A stretch of DNA of 64,000 nt, from the NCBI RefSeq assembly GCF_000002985.6, contig NC_003282.8, positions 2,046,001 to 2,110,000 on the forward strand, read 5' to 3'. The DNA comes from Caenorhabditis elegans. Its lineage: Eukaryota > Nematoda > Chromadorea > Rhabditida > Rhabditidae. Both the position numbers and the translations under genes were made by a program. Position 1 is the stretch's first letter, and each line of letters opens with the position of its first letter. Below are positions 23,201 through 33,162 of the stretch, in pieces. The notes beneath the pieces were generated by a model. The model made no database searches, had not been told where the DNA came from, and was given only the letters and a program-made list of their open reading frames with translations.

Positions 23201-25656
23201 ATACCAAATGATTATCTTGCGGTTTCAACTCGATTCAGGTACATTTAGGGTCGATGTAGGACCAGATTTTGTAAAATTTGGTAACTTCTGATGATTCATC
23301 GATCTTAAATGTACCTAACTCAAGTTGAAAGATAATTTAAAAAAATTTCTTTTATATCCAAAATTAGACGGTGATTTCAAAAAAGTCAGTTTCGGTAAAA
23401 TTAGCAATTTTACCTAATTTTAGGCCATGTTTTTTTCCATAATTTTTTTCTAAGTTTTAAAAAAGTTTCAGCATGAAATTCCGTTTTTCTGTCTAACAAA
23501 ACAATAAAAAACCGGACAACACCTTTTTTAATACTATAGTAGACAAATGTAAATTAAATTCAAATGCATATTAGTTTTGTTGCTCTCTGCTCCTCTATCC
23601 AATTCATGTTCCTTTTCTTTTTGCCGAATGTTTTCCAATTTTGACATTTCAAATCAAAATCTACTCAACTCAATATGATTTAATGTCGAATTGCACTGCA
23701 ACTTTTTCCTCGCGAGGGACGAGGAAAAGTGGTTTCTAGGCCATGGCCGAGGGGCCGACAAGTTTCAGCGGCCATTTATCTTGCTTTGTTTTCCGCCTGT
23801 TTTCTTTTGTTTTTCACAGCTTTTTCCCGTTTTTTCTTATTAAAATTAATAAATAAATATTTTTTGCAGATGCTAAAACAATTTCCAAGTAAAAAAATTA
23901 TGCATTCAGTGGGCAAGCAGCGGTGAAAGTGGGCATTGTAATATGATGGATTACGGGAATACAAAACCTAAACTTTTTCCCAAACATGATACATATGCTG
24001 CTTAGATGCTGAAGCTACCTGATTTTCATATCGAGACCGCTGAAAAAGTTTTAAGTTTTCCAAAATTCAACTTTTTGTGCGAAAATCTCGACTTTTTCAC
24101 CAAAAAAGTTGAATTTTGGAAACCTCAAAACTTTTTCAGTGGTCTCGTTATGAAAATCAGGTAGTCTCAGCATTTAAGCAGCATATGTATCATGTTTCAG
24201 AAAAAGTTTAGGTTTTGTATTCCCGTAATCCATTATATTACAATGCCCACTTTCACCGCTGCTTGCCCACTGAATACATGATTTTTTTACTTGGAAATTG
24301 TTTTAGCATCTGCAAAAAATATTTATTTATCAGTTTTATTTAAAAAAAAACGAAAAAAAAAACGAAAAAAATCGATGAAAAACGAAAGAAAACAGGCGGA
24401 AAACAAAGCAAGATAAATGGCCGCTGAAACTTGTCGGCCCCTCGGCCATGGCCTAGAAACCACTTTTCCTCGTCCCTCGTGAGGGAAAAGTTGCAGTGAA
24501 TTGACAGCAAATTTCTGTAAAACCAACCACTTTCTAATTCCAGATAACCGGATGTTGTGGCCGGCGGAAAGGTGCCCTTATCGCCACAATGCAAGTCGAT
24601 GAGATTGGTGTGATGCCGGGAATGACTTCGAAAATCAGTTTAACCGTGGAGAATAAGACGAAGAAACGAAAAAAATGGATGAGGAAGAAGGTTTTTTATA
24701 CATTTATTTTCGAGATTATACTCAAAAAAAAAGAGATTTCAGGACAATCACGAATGTGTGCTTCTATCTTTGTGTCAGCAATTGGATTTTGTAGCCGTGA
24801 ATCGGAATGATCCAATGATGATTGATAGGAAATCTATTACAATAGCTGTGGAGAGTCATGTAAGGTTTTTATGGACTTTTTTAAGGACCAGTTTGTACTA
24901 CAAAATTCTAAATTTTGTAAAGTTGTTTTTCGATTGAATCGAACAAAAAATCCCTATTATTGAATCTTACAGTATTTATACAAAAATTAATACTTTTCAT
25001 CCAACATTAAAAATTTAATAAATATGTTGTTATAAAATTCCGGTTCGATAAACCCATATTCTCTCAGCATTCAAGATGTTATAAAACTGACAACTTTTTT
25101 GGCTCGCCGAGTTGTGCCATTAACGATTTTTTCCGGCAAATCGGCAAATTACCGGAATTGAAATTTCCGGCAAATAGGCAAGTAGACAAGTGGTTTTGCA
25201 CATTTTTCTGGAAATTTCAGAATTTCAATTTTGATCGGCAAAATTGTACGCATCCTATGAATCTTCCTACATCTGTTTTAAAAAATAAACAAATTCTATG
25301 AAAATAACTAGAAACAAACGGGAAAACAATTTCAAAAAGGCCCAGTTTTAAGTGTTTCCGTCTTATAAAAAATACCTCTAAAAATTTCTGGCAAATTGAT
25401 GTTCGGCAAACGGCAAATCAGCAAACCTAATCTCAAAAATTTCCAGGGAACCTGCAAAACAAAAGCCGGCGTTGGACCTCAAACCAAAGAAATCGAGTTC
25501 AGTGTACCTCCTAACCTCCCTCCAACGTCAATTCACGCGAATCGCCTTGTCACAGTTTCGTATTTCTTCAAATTAGATCTGGATCACTTTGACTTAGTAT
25601 TACCCGTTATTGTGGGCAGTGTAAAGTCGTCGGCGTCAAATGGCTCCGAGAAGTAG
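20274..25656 (+). CDS. alpha-arrestin-like (arrestin-domain) protein
   Basis: Eight exons in phase: 20274-20279, 21140-21287, 21346-21421, 22637-22821, 22873-22955, 24544-24690, 24743-24859 and 25447-25656, giving 323 residues. The N-terminal arrestin domain (about 1-150) starts MKVDYFEVTLDKG, with the PYLGGDPIKGIIEM strand pair typical of the fold. The C-terminal arrestin domain begins around ITGCCGRRKGALIATM and PGMTSKISLTVEN and ends near VSYFFKLDL. Arrestin-domain proteins act as cytosolic adaptors that link membrane proteins to ubiquitylation and trafficking. The tail after the second domain is short and has no PPxY motif, so direct recruitment of a Nedd4-type ligase is not evident. C. 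elegans has many arrd genes and I cannot say which this is. A fold-back element occupies intron 5. The ATG choice rests on phase and an in-frame stop just upstream. Confidence 0.87.
21497..21834. mobile_element. TTAA-flanked fold-back element, copy 1
   Basis: Begins TTAAAGGTGGAG and ends CTCCACATTTAA, with complementary arms that carry TACCGAATTTCGTAATGAGA and its inverse. TTAA at both ends matches piggyBac-like target choice. A second copy is at 47059-47333. It lies in intron 3 of the arrestin gene. Confidence 0.75.
21900..22620. repeat. GGGTTACTGTAG / AGTACGCAAACAC dispersed repeats in arrestin intron 3
   Basis: Several diverged units contain CGGGTTACTGTAGCTTC, AAAAGTACG and AACACCGAATTCTACG in both orientations. 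The same family fills introns of the CNG gene between 62440 and 63990. No coding function is visible. Confidence 0.65.
23694..24498. mobile_element. fold-back DNA element, copy 2 of 3
   Basis: Same ends as 188-978 (CACTGCAACTTTTTCCTC and inverse), 805 bp, flanked on both sides by AATTG (23689-23693 and 24499-24503). It sits inside intron 5 of the arrestin gene, 45 bp upstream of the exon 6 acceptor, and does not disrupt the coding frame. Confidence 0.9.
25118..25440. repeat. GGCAAAT-family element in arrestin intron 7
   Basis: GGCAAATCGGCAAATTACCGG at one end and GGCAAACGGCAAATCAGCAAA at the other enclose a shared AT-rich core (CGCATCC.ATGAAT.TTCCTACATCTGTTTT). Related full elements are at 34957-35490 (inverted) and 60290-60600, which shows the core is part of the element. 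Confidence 0.7.
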
Positions 25657-25760
25657 TAATTGTACGGTGGAGCGCACTTGTATCATTTACAAAAAAACGG
25701 GAAGAGCCCAGGCATTGAATAAATTTTTTTCCAAAACATGCTCTGACTCAAATCGGGTTT
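25657..25760 (+). terminator. 3' UTR and poly(A) signal of the arrestin gene
   Basis: AATAAA at 25718-25723 lies 62 nt after the TAG stop, followed by a T-rich stretch. This is an ordinary nematode 3' UTR length. Confidence 0.7.
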
Positions 25761-26182
25761 TGATCTCCAATTTTTAGCTGTTTTTATTCCAAATTCTTGC
25801 AATTTTAGCCCGGTTTTTTTTTCAATTTTTTTCAATTTTTTTAATAAAATTTTCTATTCTTCAAGTTTTATTCTAGTTTTTCCTGTAACTTTTACCCCAA
25901 TTTTCCTTCATTTTCATACATTTCTTGGCAATTTTCTTATTTCAATTTCAAATTTCAAGTTATGTCTTTCCTTTTTTTCAAATTTTTTCAATAAATGTTA
26001 TTCGCCTAATTGTATACAATTATTTCTTGTTTTTGAAGTGGAGAATTTCAGATTTTTCAGATTTTTTCCGTGTCGTTGGAGAGTAAAAACCAGAACATTG
26101 AAATTTTCAAGTTTTAAAAATTTAGCCTTACAGGCAACATTTGCCTAATTTATGCCTACTCGTATTTTTATATAATGTGTTT
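25761..26182. other. intergenic AT-rich spacer
   Basis: T-rich low-complexity sequence with many TTTTCAATTTTT-like words and no exon or structured repeat that I can support. Confidence 0.4.
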
Positions 26183-26228
26183 CAAGCACGAAGCAGGTAG
26201 GTAGGCCTACCTACCTGCTTCGTGCTTG
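26183..26228. repeat. perfect 46-bp palindrome
   Basis: CAAGCACGAAGCAGGTAGG and onward is followed without any loop by its exact reverse complement; the centre is GGCC. One mismatch beyond each arm the complementarity resumes, giving about 60 bp in total. It stands at the head of the TAGG-rich repeat tract. Confidence 0.9.
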
Positions 26229-26740
26229 TAACACATTTGAGAAAAGGTAGGTAGGTAGGTAGGTAGGCAAGTAGGTAGGCAGACAGGCAGGATGTAGGCA
26301 TGAGATAGGCAATGGATCTATAAAACTTGCACATTCCTTATGCTCCAAAAGAGTACTAAATGTTGCAAGAACCTCCGGCTGCTCCTTTCTCGACCGGTGC
26401 GACAATTTCCTTCCGGTTTCTCACCTATACTACACCAATTACGATAGTATGAGTATGATGAGTGAGAGTGTTTTGTCCTCAATACTTTTTTTGCGGAGTA
26501 TCTGTGTAGTGGCTGTTGTCTAGGTGCAAAAAAAGTAGGCAGGCACATAGGTAAGTGTCAGATAGGCATATAGGTAGGCATCTAGGTAGACATGCAGGTA
26601 GGTTTAATGTAGACATGAGGACTCCATATAGGTAGACTCATTAAATAGGTACATAGATAGGAAGATGGGTAGTCATTTAGGTAGGTAATAAAGGTAGGCA
26701 TATTGGTAGGCACGTAGACATGACGTAGGCATATAGATTT
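26229..26740. repeat. degenerate TAGG / TAGGCA repeat tract
   Basis: GTAGGTAGGTAGGTAGGTAGG near 26245 is followed by looser TAGGCATATAGG-type units to 26740. A non-repetitive block of about 220 bp (26315-26535) interrupts the tract. That block has higher GC than its surroundings and an open minus-strand frame, but no splice context. Confidence 0.7.
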
Positions 26741-27276
26741 TCATGAGTTAAGTGTGCTTAAGATCCTTGTTCCACTCCGAAAAGAACTCCTGCTCCCCAA
26801 CACATTTCCTCCACCAGAAACCCCGTCCGATGCACCAAGTTGTTCTATTCTTATCTGTCCCCATTGATTAGCTGACTGGTTTCAGTTGCCTCTGCGTAAT
26901 GGTCATCATTCCGATTCCGTGAGCTAATGGTCACCCGGGAAGGGGGGAATTCATCCAAAGTACAAATAGAAGAGAGCCTACTGTGTGTGTGTGTGTGTTG
27001 GCGAGCGGGAGCTTCATCTCCTCAGAAGAAGAGGGAAAGAGTTCCGTTTTTGGACGAGTTCAATCGTGTTCTTTTCGTTCTGATTATCTTGCACTTTATC
27101 GACAATTTTATTGGTGCCACGTGGATTTTTGGTGCTTTTTTGGTGCTTTTTTACTTATTCGTTTAAATTAGGAAGATTTGACTACATTTTTTATTGGTAT
27201 TTTTTTAATGAAATAACATTTTGGCGCGTTGTTCAAATTTCAATTTCCTGAAACTTTTTGCAAATTCAATCAGGGT
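26741..27276. other. intergenic, largely single-copy
   Basis: 26750-27050 has more even base composition than neighbouring DNA and contains a (GT)n run near 26980. Open frames on + (26927-27166) are not supported by splice sites or recognisable residues. It may be regulatory DNA; nothing further can be shown. Confidence 0.3.
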
Positions 27277-27595
27277 TGCGCGGCAAATTTGCCGAATTTG
27301 CCGTTTGCCGAGCTCGACAAATTTCGACAAAAAAAATTTGCCGCACACATCAAAAATTTGACAATACAATTTTGACCAAAACTATTTATTTTTTCCCAAA
27401 AAAAAATTTGTAAAATTACACATTTTGAGTTATTTTATTGTTTAAGCAGACACACTACACGGAACTTATTCAGAAAACAGATATGTGTGCTAGAAAATTT
27501 AGTAGTTTTGGTGCTCCAAAAAACATTGAAAAAATATCAAATTTTTTGGAGTTTGTTAAGCACGGCAAATTTTGAGATTTGCCGCTCACCCCTGA
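27277..27595. mobile_element. CAGGGTTGCGCGGCAAATTT element, copy 1
   Basis: The ends are complementary: CAGGGTTGCGCGGCAAATTT and TTTGCCGCTCACCCCTGA. The interior includes ACAATACAATTTTGACCAAA and CTACACGGAACTTATTCAGA. Copies are at 28341-28470 (partial) and 41743-42035 (in an mca-3 intron). No coding frame. Confidence 0.75.
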
Positions 27596-27829
27596 TTCAA
27601 ACTTTTCAGAAAGTTTGGCTGGTGGTCATCTCAAATTTCTGCGCATTTTCAAAAATGTTGTAAAGTTTGGTAATTTCAAAAATTTCCAGGAAATTCAAAA
27701 TCCAATTTCTCAATAAAATATTGCCGTAAAATTGAAATCCTAATTGTTCTTTTTCAAAAATAATTAGAGCTGAGAAAAAATAAAAATTAATATTCAAAAT
27801 TTGTTTTTTTTCTGTTTTTAAAATTTCCA

Positions 27830-28330
27830 AAATTTTGGCGCTAAATTCTTACTGAAATTGAAACTTCCTTCAATTTTTCCAAAAAAAAAAATTTAAGTCT
27901 CAAATTTTTGTTAAACAAGAAATAAAAAACTTCAAATTTAGTACCAAATTCAAATTTTTATCAGAAATTTTGGGGGGAAATTCAAATCTGAAAAAAAAAA
28001 TTCGAAAAAAAACACACCCAGTAGTATAACAATTTTTTTACAAAAAAAATTGGCGCGAAATTCAAATTTTCAAAATTCAAATTTCCAAGTTTTTGAAAAA
28101 AAAAATATGGCGCGAAATTTGAAATTCAAGTTTTTAATAAAATTTGCGAGAAACACAATTTAGCAATAAAAACTCACTTTTTCAAATCAAATTCGGCGGG
28201 AAATTCAAAATTTAATTTTCTTTTTTCTTAATTTATGGCGTAAAATTCAACTTCAATTTCAATTTTCTGAAAATATATTCCCGTAAAATTCAAACTTAAT
28301 TTTTTTTCCAAAATATTTTTTTTTTGCAAA
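27830..28330. repeat. degenerate TTGGCGCGAAATTCAAATTT repeats
   Basis: Irregular units with GGCGCGAAATTCAAATTT or GGCGGGAAATTCAAAATTT separated by poly-A/T. The monomer resembles that of the 51.6-53.5 kb satellite (GGCGGGAATTCAAATTTCTT), suggesting a common source. Confidence 0.6.
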
Positions 28331-28340
28331 TTCAATCAGA

Positions 28341-28470
28341 GGTGCGCGGCAAATTTGCCGAACTTGCCGTTTGCCGAGCTCGACAAATTTCGAAATTCGC
28401 CGCACACATCAAAAGTTTGACAATACAATTTTGACCAAAACTATTTATTTTTTCCCAAAAATTTTTTTTT
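28341..28470. mobile_element. CAGAGGTGCGCGGCAAATTT element, copy 2 (partial)
   Basis: Matches the first ~120 bp of the 27277-27595 element, including the CCGAGCTCGACAAATTTCG segment and ACAATACAATTTTGACCAAA, and then stops in a poly-T run. Confidence 0.7.
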
Positions 28471-29130
28471 TTTAGTTAGCCTCCCCCACATACTCCAGGA
28501 CCAAACCTTTTTTTAAAACATTTTTCTGCTCAGACACCTTGCTAGAGTAGCAATAACAACTCTAAAACTACTTTTTTCCCATTTTCAATACGTTTTTCTT
28601 TTCCACCACCCCAAAAGAAGCAAAAAAAAAAAACGTTTCCTGCTATTATATACGTATGTGGGGACCCTTTTTTCTATTACTTTGTAGTTTTCCCCACTCA
28701 TTTTTTCCCGTTTTCTTCTTCTTTTTTTTGTCTACCTGACTACCTGAATAACATTTAGAACATATGCATTTTTTATTCGTTTACCCACACTTTTTTTTTT
28801 CGCCCAAATTTCCGAGAAAATTCTGTCTTGTGATTTTTGCTATTTCTTTTTCTATTTGAACAGTGAAAATTGGGAAAATTTGAATTTTACACATACAATT
28901 CCGATTTATTTTAGTTACAAATTTAGTTACAAAAATCTAATTTTTTTTGTGTTTGTGGATTCAAAAAATTAGACAAGAAAATAAATTCTAGGAAAATCGG
29001 ACCGGAAGTAAATTCGCTCAATTGCACATTTTGCTGTCTGGTATTTTTTTCCGGGAATTACTTTTTGGCAACATTTTTCTGTAGTTTTTAAAATAAATTT
29101 CCAATATTTTCAATTATCTATTTCATTTTA
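28471..29130. other. intergenic, T-rich
   Basis: Poly-T-rich sequence with CTCCCCCACA and TTTTCCCACT words but no exon, element ends or structured repeat that I can support. Confidence 0.35.
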
Positions 29131-29700
29131 ATTTAACACGTTGTTTGGGTCCCACCATAACTTTTCGTGGCGGGACCCAATTTTTCGAATTTTTGCAATG
29201 TGGGCCTATCAAAAAGTCGAATTAAAATAAATTATTGAACAAATTTGAAAACTGAAAAATTCTGACATTTGAGCATTTCAGATTCGGAAAACTCAAACGT
29301 TTCTGAAATGTTATCAATTTTTATTGTAAATTTCTGAATCCTCTTGTTAAGAACATTTGTTTCAATACAATCTAGATTCCGTTGATTTTAAAAAAATAGT
29401 TGGGTCCCGCCACGAAAACCAGGATTACTGTAGCTGTTCGGGGCGAGACCAAAATTTTACACAATCAGTGAACCGAGTTCAAGAAATTAGGTAGAAAATT
29501 AGTAAGAATGAAAAGTGCAAAATTTACAAAAAATCTCGATGACAAATTTGAAACTTTTTTTTTCAAATATTGCAATTTTCATTTTTAGTTGTAATTTACA
29601 CTGTTGGGTCTCGCCACGAAAACCCCTCGGGTTACTGTAGCTGTTCGTGACGAGACCCAATTTTTTCACAATTGAAGCTCAAGGCGAGTTACACTTGACT
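29131..29700. repeat. GGGTCCCGCCACGAA palindromic repeats
   Basis: Units of GGGTCCCGCCACGAAAAC and its complement TTTTCGTGGCGGGACCC alternate with GTTACTGTAGCTGTTCG. At least three pairs are visible (near 29150, 29400 and 29610). Related sequence is at 50880-51000 and 60870-60930. Confidence 0.75.
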
Positions 29701-30159
29701 AATTAAGTGAAAATTCACAAAAATAAAGTTCTGGCGGCAGAATATTCAGGTCTCGTAGCGAAAACTTTTTTCGCTCGTTGTATTCAGAACTAAATATATA
29801 TTCACGTACTACACCGTACTACAACCCTATCCCTTTTTCCACACCTCTCTGTCATTTTTCCATTCAAAATTCCGCACAAAATTGAAACAATTCAGTGGGG
29901 ACTGACGTACTTGTATGGCTGGTTATTTCGTCACTGGCGACTTATGCTAATTTTAAGAGATTTTTTGACGAGTCGAGTTGCTATCGTTTATATATAAATA
30001 ATAGACTGTACCGGGAATTTGCATAGAAATCCGAGTTTTCACCATTCACAACTTTTTTCTTTGAGTTTGGAATTGTTTTATCAATTTTTTTTTACTTTTC
30101 AAATAGCCACTTTTTCTCCTTTCTTGCTGATTTTTCCAATTTTTAACTAAAAAATCTGA
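29701..30159. other. intergenic spacer
   Basis: AT-rich, mostly unique-looking DNA with no recognisable exon or element. Confidence 0.35.
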
Positions 30160-30408
30160 ATTCTGCAATATGGAAAGCCTATCTAACATCACGGGGGGTC
30201 GAACTTGCCCAAATTTATCACATTTCAGCACATAAGCCATCTCTCTTATCCACTAGGCCACGAGTTTCCGCGTCACCCGGGTGTCTGGAAATTCCGGTGC
30301 CCGCGCATGGCCTAGTGGATAAGAGGGATGATTGCCGCTCTGAAATAAAGAAAGTAGGACAAGTTCGATTCCCCGACCTGGTTTTTAGGTTTTTCATAGT
30401 GGAGAATT
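30160..30408. repeat. palindrome with tRNA-Arg-like halves on both strands, copy 1
   Basis: On the + strand a polymerase III A-box match TGGCCTAGTGG (30308-30318) is followed by a B-box match GTTCGATTC (30363-30371). On the - strand the same A box (30260-30250) and GTTCGACCC (30204-30196) occur head to head. TGGCCTAGTGGATAAG resembles the D-arm region of tRNA-Arg. The acceptor stems do not pair and the A-B spacing is long, so these are tRNA-derived repeats, not tRNA genes. A second copy lies at 32935-33162. Confidence 0.75.
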
Positions 30409-32934
30409 TGAATTTGTAACTTTCAAAAAATTGTGAATATCGAACCGGAACATTTTTTTTAATTTATAAAATTTTCTAGTCTAGTTTTCCACCTGAATTT
30501 TTCCCCCGTTTTCTTCTTGTTCCCACCACAATTTTCAAGTGTTTTCGATCAGAAATCAGCCCCGTGATATCTAACTAATTTGTTTTCTCTGTTTTCTCCC
30601 ACCACAAAAGTGAGTGATTCGAATTATTTTCTGCATTCCATTTTTTTTAGGTAGCTGGGGGCAAATACGTTCACGGAATGCCTTTGTGAACAACTTTGTT
30701 AGTTGAAAACTTGCTCTTTTTCGTGATTTTTTGGGATTTTCGAGATAAAATCTTCAAAGTATTGTATCTCAAAAACTAGCAGAGCTATCAAAAAGTTGTC
30801 AATTAGCAAAATGTTAAGCATAAAATTTCCTATATTTCGGCAGTTTACATCTTTTTTGTATCTAAACTCATTTTTGAGATATGCCCGCTCAAAGTTAGGG
30901 GTACCCAGCGACTTTTCAAACCCCGTGAGATGTCGGCTGCAGGGATTTTATGAGCAATTAAGGAAATATAAAACTATTTTAGTTTAAAAACTGCTTATTA
31001 TAAGATTTTTTAGAAAAAAAACAGTTAAAATCAAAAATGACAAAAAAAATTCAAAAATTTTCCAATTTTTGTCGGAATTTTTTTTTTCAAAATTTTTTTC
31101 AAAATCAGGATTCTTAAAATGTTTCATATTTATTGCATAACTATTTTTAACTAAATGAGTCACTAATGATAAAATGATAAGATATCATCAGTGATATCAC
31201 TAAATTTCCTCCGAACTACCATCCCCAATCGAAAAAAATTCTTTTTCCCAAAAATTTTGAGTGTAACATGTACTCGAAACAGCCCTCCGAAAATTGAATT
31301 TTCATGGAAACAAATGGGTCAAAATGACGTAGAGAAGAAGAAAAAATTGGAAAAGAAATTTGTGGGTTCTGCCGAAAAAGAAGTAATTGGGCGGCGAAAA
31401 TTAATTAAATTTTTTCTCGTTTTGCGGGCAAAGTTATTTTATTTTTTTCTATTTTTTTCGGAAATTTATGACATTGTGTGTTTTTGGAAACACAAATTTT
31501 TTTAAGGAAAAGTCGAAAAAAAATGTTTTTTTCTTCAAACCCTCCATCCATGATTTAACAAAAATCTAAAATTTTCCACATTTCAACTTTGCAGCCGACA
31601 CTTCACGGGTTTGGCGGTCTTCTAGGAATGGAAACTTTGACCACAATTATCTCAAAAACTAACAAAGATATCAAAACGTTTTTAATTAACGAAATGTAGA
31701 AAATTTTACGTAGAATATTTTCTTAGTTGACGACTTCTTGATAGTATCACTAGTTTTTGAGATAATCCAGTTTTTCTAAAAAATGTGGGACACAGGGGCT
31801 GATCTGACATAATCAACTAAAAAGTTACGAATTAAAATAACATATAGAAAAAAAAAATTAATTAATTATATAAAACGGTCATTTTTCAGAAAAATTTAGA
31901 AAAATTTGGAAAAAATCCAAAAAAAAAAATTCTTTTCCTAGATTTTTTGTTGTTCTCGTGCTTTTTCCACGAAAAAAAATTATTTATATTTTCTCTAGCC
32001 ACCTCTCTCAATTTCAAATACTCTCTAATCACTGATATTCACCATGGAAACGGATAGATTTAGAGAAAAAAAGGTCTGTGTGAACCAGTCAGCCATTCAT
32101 TTATTGATGATTTCCGGCCTACGGAAATTTAGCAAAAAATAAATTAGTGCGAAATTTATCGAGCGGAAATCGTTTTATTTTGTTTAATTTTTAAATTTTC
32201 TAAACTTACTTTAAATTAAGATTTTTCTCAGTTTTTCAATTTTTTCAAACGATTTTTGGGTTTCAACCAAAGTGCATTTTAAGTACATTTTTTCTAGAAT
32301 TTTTAGTGTTGATATTTAATTTTAGGCCGAATTTTATGTTTTTTTTTTAAATAAAATGATATTTTTAGCCGTTTTCGTTTTTTTTTCATCCAAAAAACTC
32401 AATTTTTCTAAATTTTGTCACATTATCTTGGTTTTACCTATTTGAATTTTTTCCATTAACATTTTTTGACAATTAAATTCTTTTGGTAGCTTTATTGAAA
32501 AAAAAAATCAATTTTCAACAATTTTCGGAATTTTTCAACAATTTTTTTTTCGAAAAAAAATTATTTCAGAAATTTTCATATTTTCAAATTTCCAAAATTT
32601 TTAACAATTCTCCGTGATTATTGACCATCCCCCACAAAATTCCCAAATTCCCCACAATTATATGAAACGGTTTAATCAAATTATGGTCTCTCGCAGAAAG
32701 TTCAATAGTTTTTTTTTCCAAAAAACCGGAAACCTGATCAGGGAGAACGAGAAACTCTACACACAAAATATTTTTCAAATAAAATATATGATTCATCAGG
32801 CGACTTGTTCAAAGATGATTCATTTTAAATGAAAGTGATAGTTCTTGGAAGAAGAAATCATCTTTGAAATATGAAACTTCTGAATTTTCCAGTAAAAAAA
32901 ACCATAGTTTTCAAAGTTTTAACTCAGAAATTCG
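30409..32934. other. intergenic, GATGCACC-type and AT-rich repeats
   Basis: 30650-30980 and 31610-31810 are diverged relatives of the 3480-4360 repeat (AGATATCAAAAAGTTGTCAA, ACTTTTCAAACCCCGTG). The remainder is A/T-rich. The open frame at 31191-31505 is lysine- and phenylalanine-rich and lacks splice support. No gene was found. Confidence 0.4.
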
Positions 32935-33162
32935 AATTCTCCACTATCAAAAACCTAAATACCATTACGGGGGGTCGAACTTGCGCACATTTCTGCACAT
33001 GAGCCATCTCTCTTATCCACTAGGCCACGAGTGCCAGCGCCCTCAAGGAGTCGGGTCCGCATGGCCTAGTGGATAAGAGGGATGGCTGCCGCTCAGAAAT
33101 AAAGATATTGGGGGTAAGTTCGAGCCCCGACCTGGTCTTTAGGTTTTTCATTGTGGAGAATT
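32935..33162. repeat. palindrome with tRNA-Arg-like halves on both strands, copy 2
   Basis: The terminal inverted repeats AATTCTCCACTATCAAAAACC and GGTTTTTCATTGTGGAGAATT enclose two head-to-head tRNA-like halves. On + the A box TGGCCTAGTGG is at 33062-33072 and the B box GTTCGAGCC at 33118-33126; the minus-strand half mirrors it. The well-kept ends define the element borders better than copy 1. Confidence 0.8.

Noticed and set aside
27830..28330. Cluster of E2F sites (TTTGGCGCG)
   Set aside because: The motif is part of a degenerate repeat with matching flanks, also present in another intron, so its number does not show a regulatory cluster.
30304..30385. Functional tRNA-Arg gene
   Set aside because: A and B boxes match, but acceptor-stem pairing, anticodon arm and normal spacing are lacking, and the same unit is mirrored on the other strand in a repeat.
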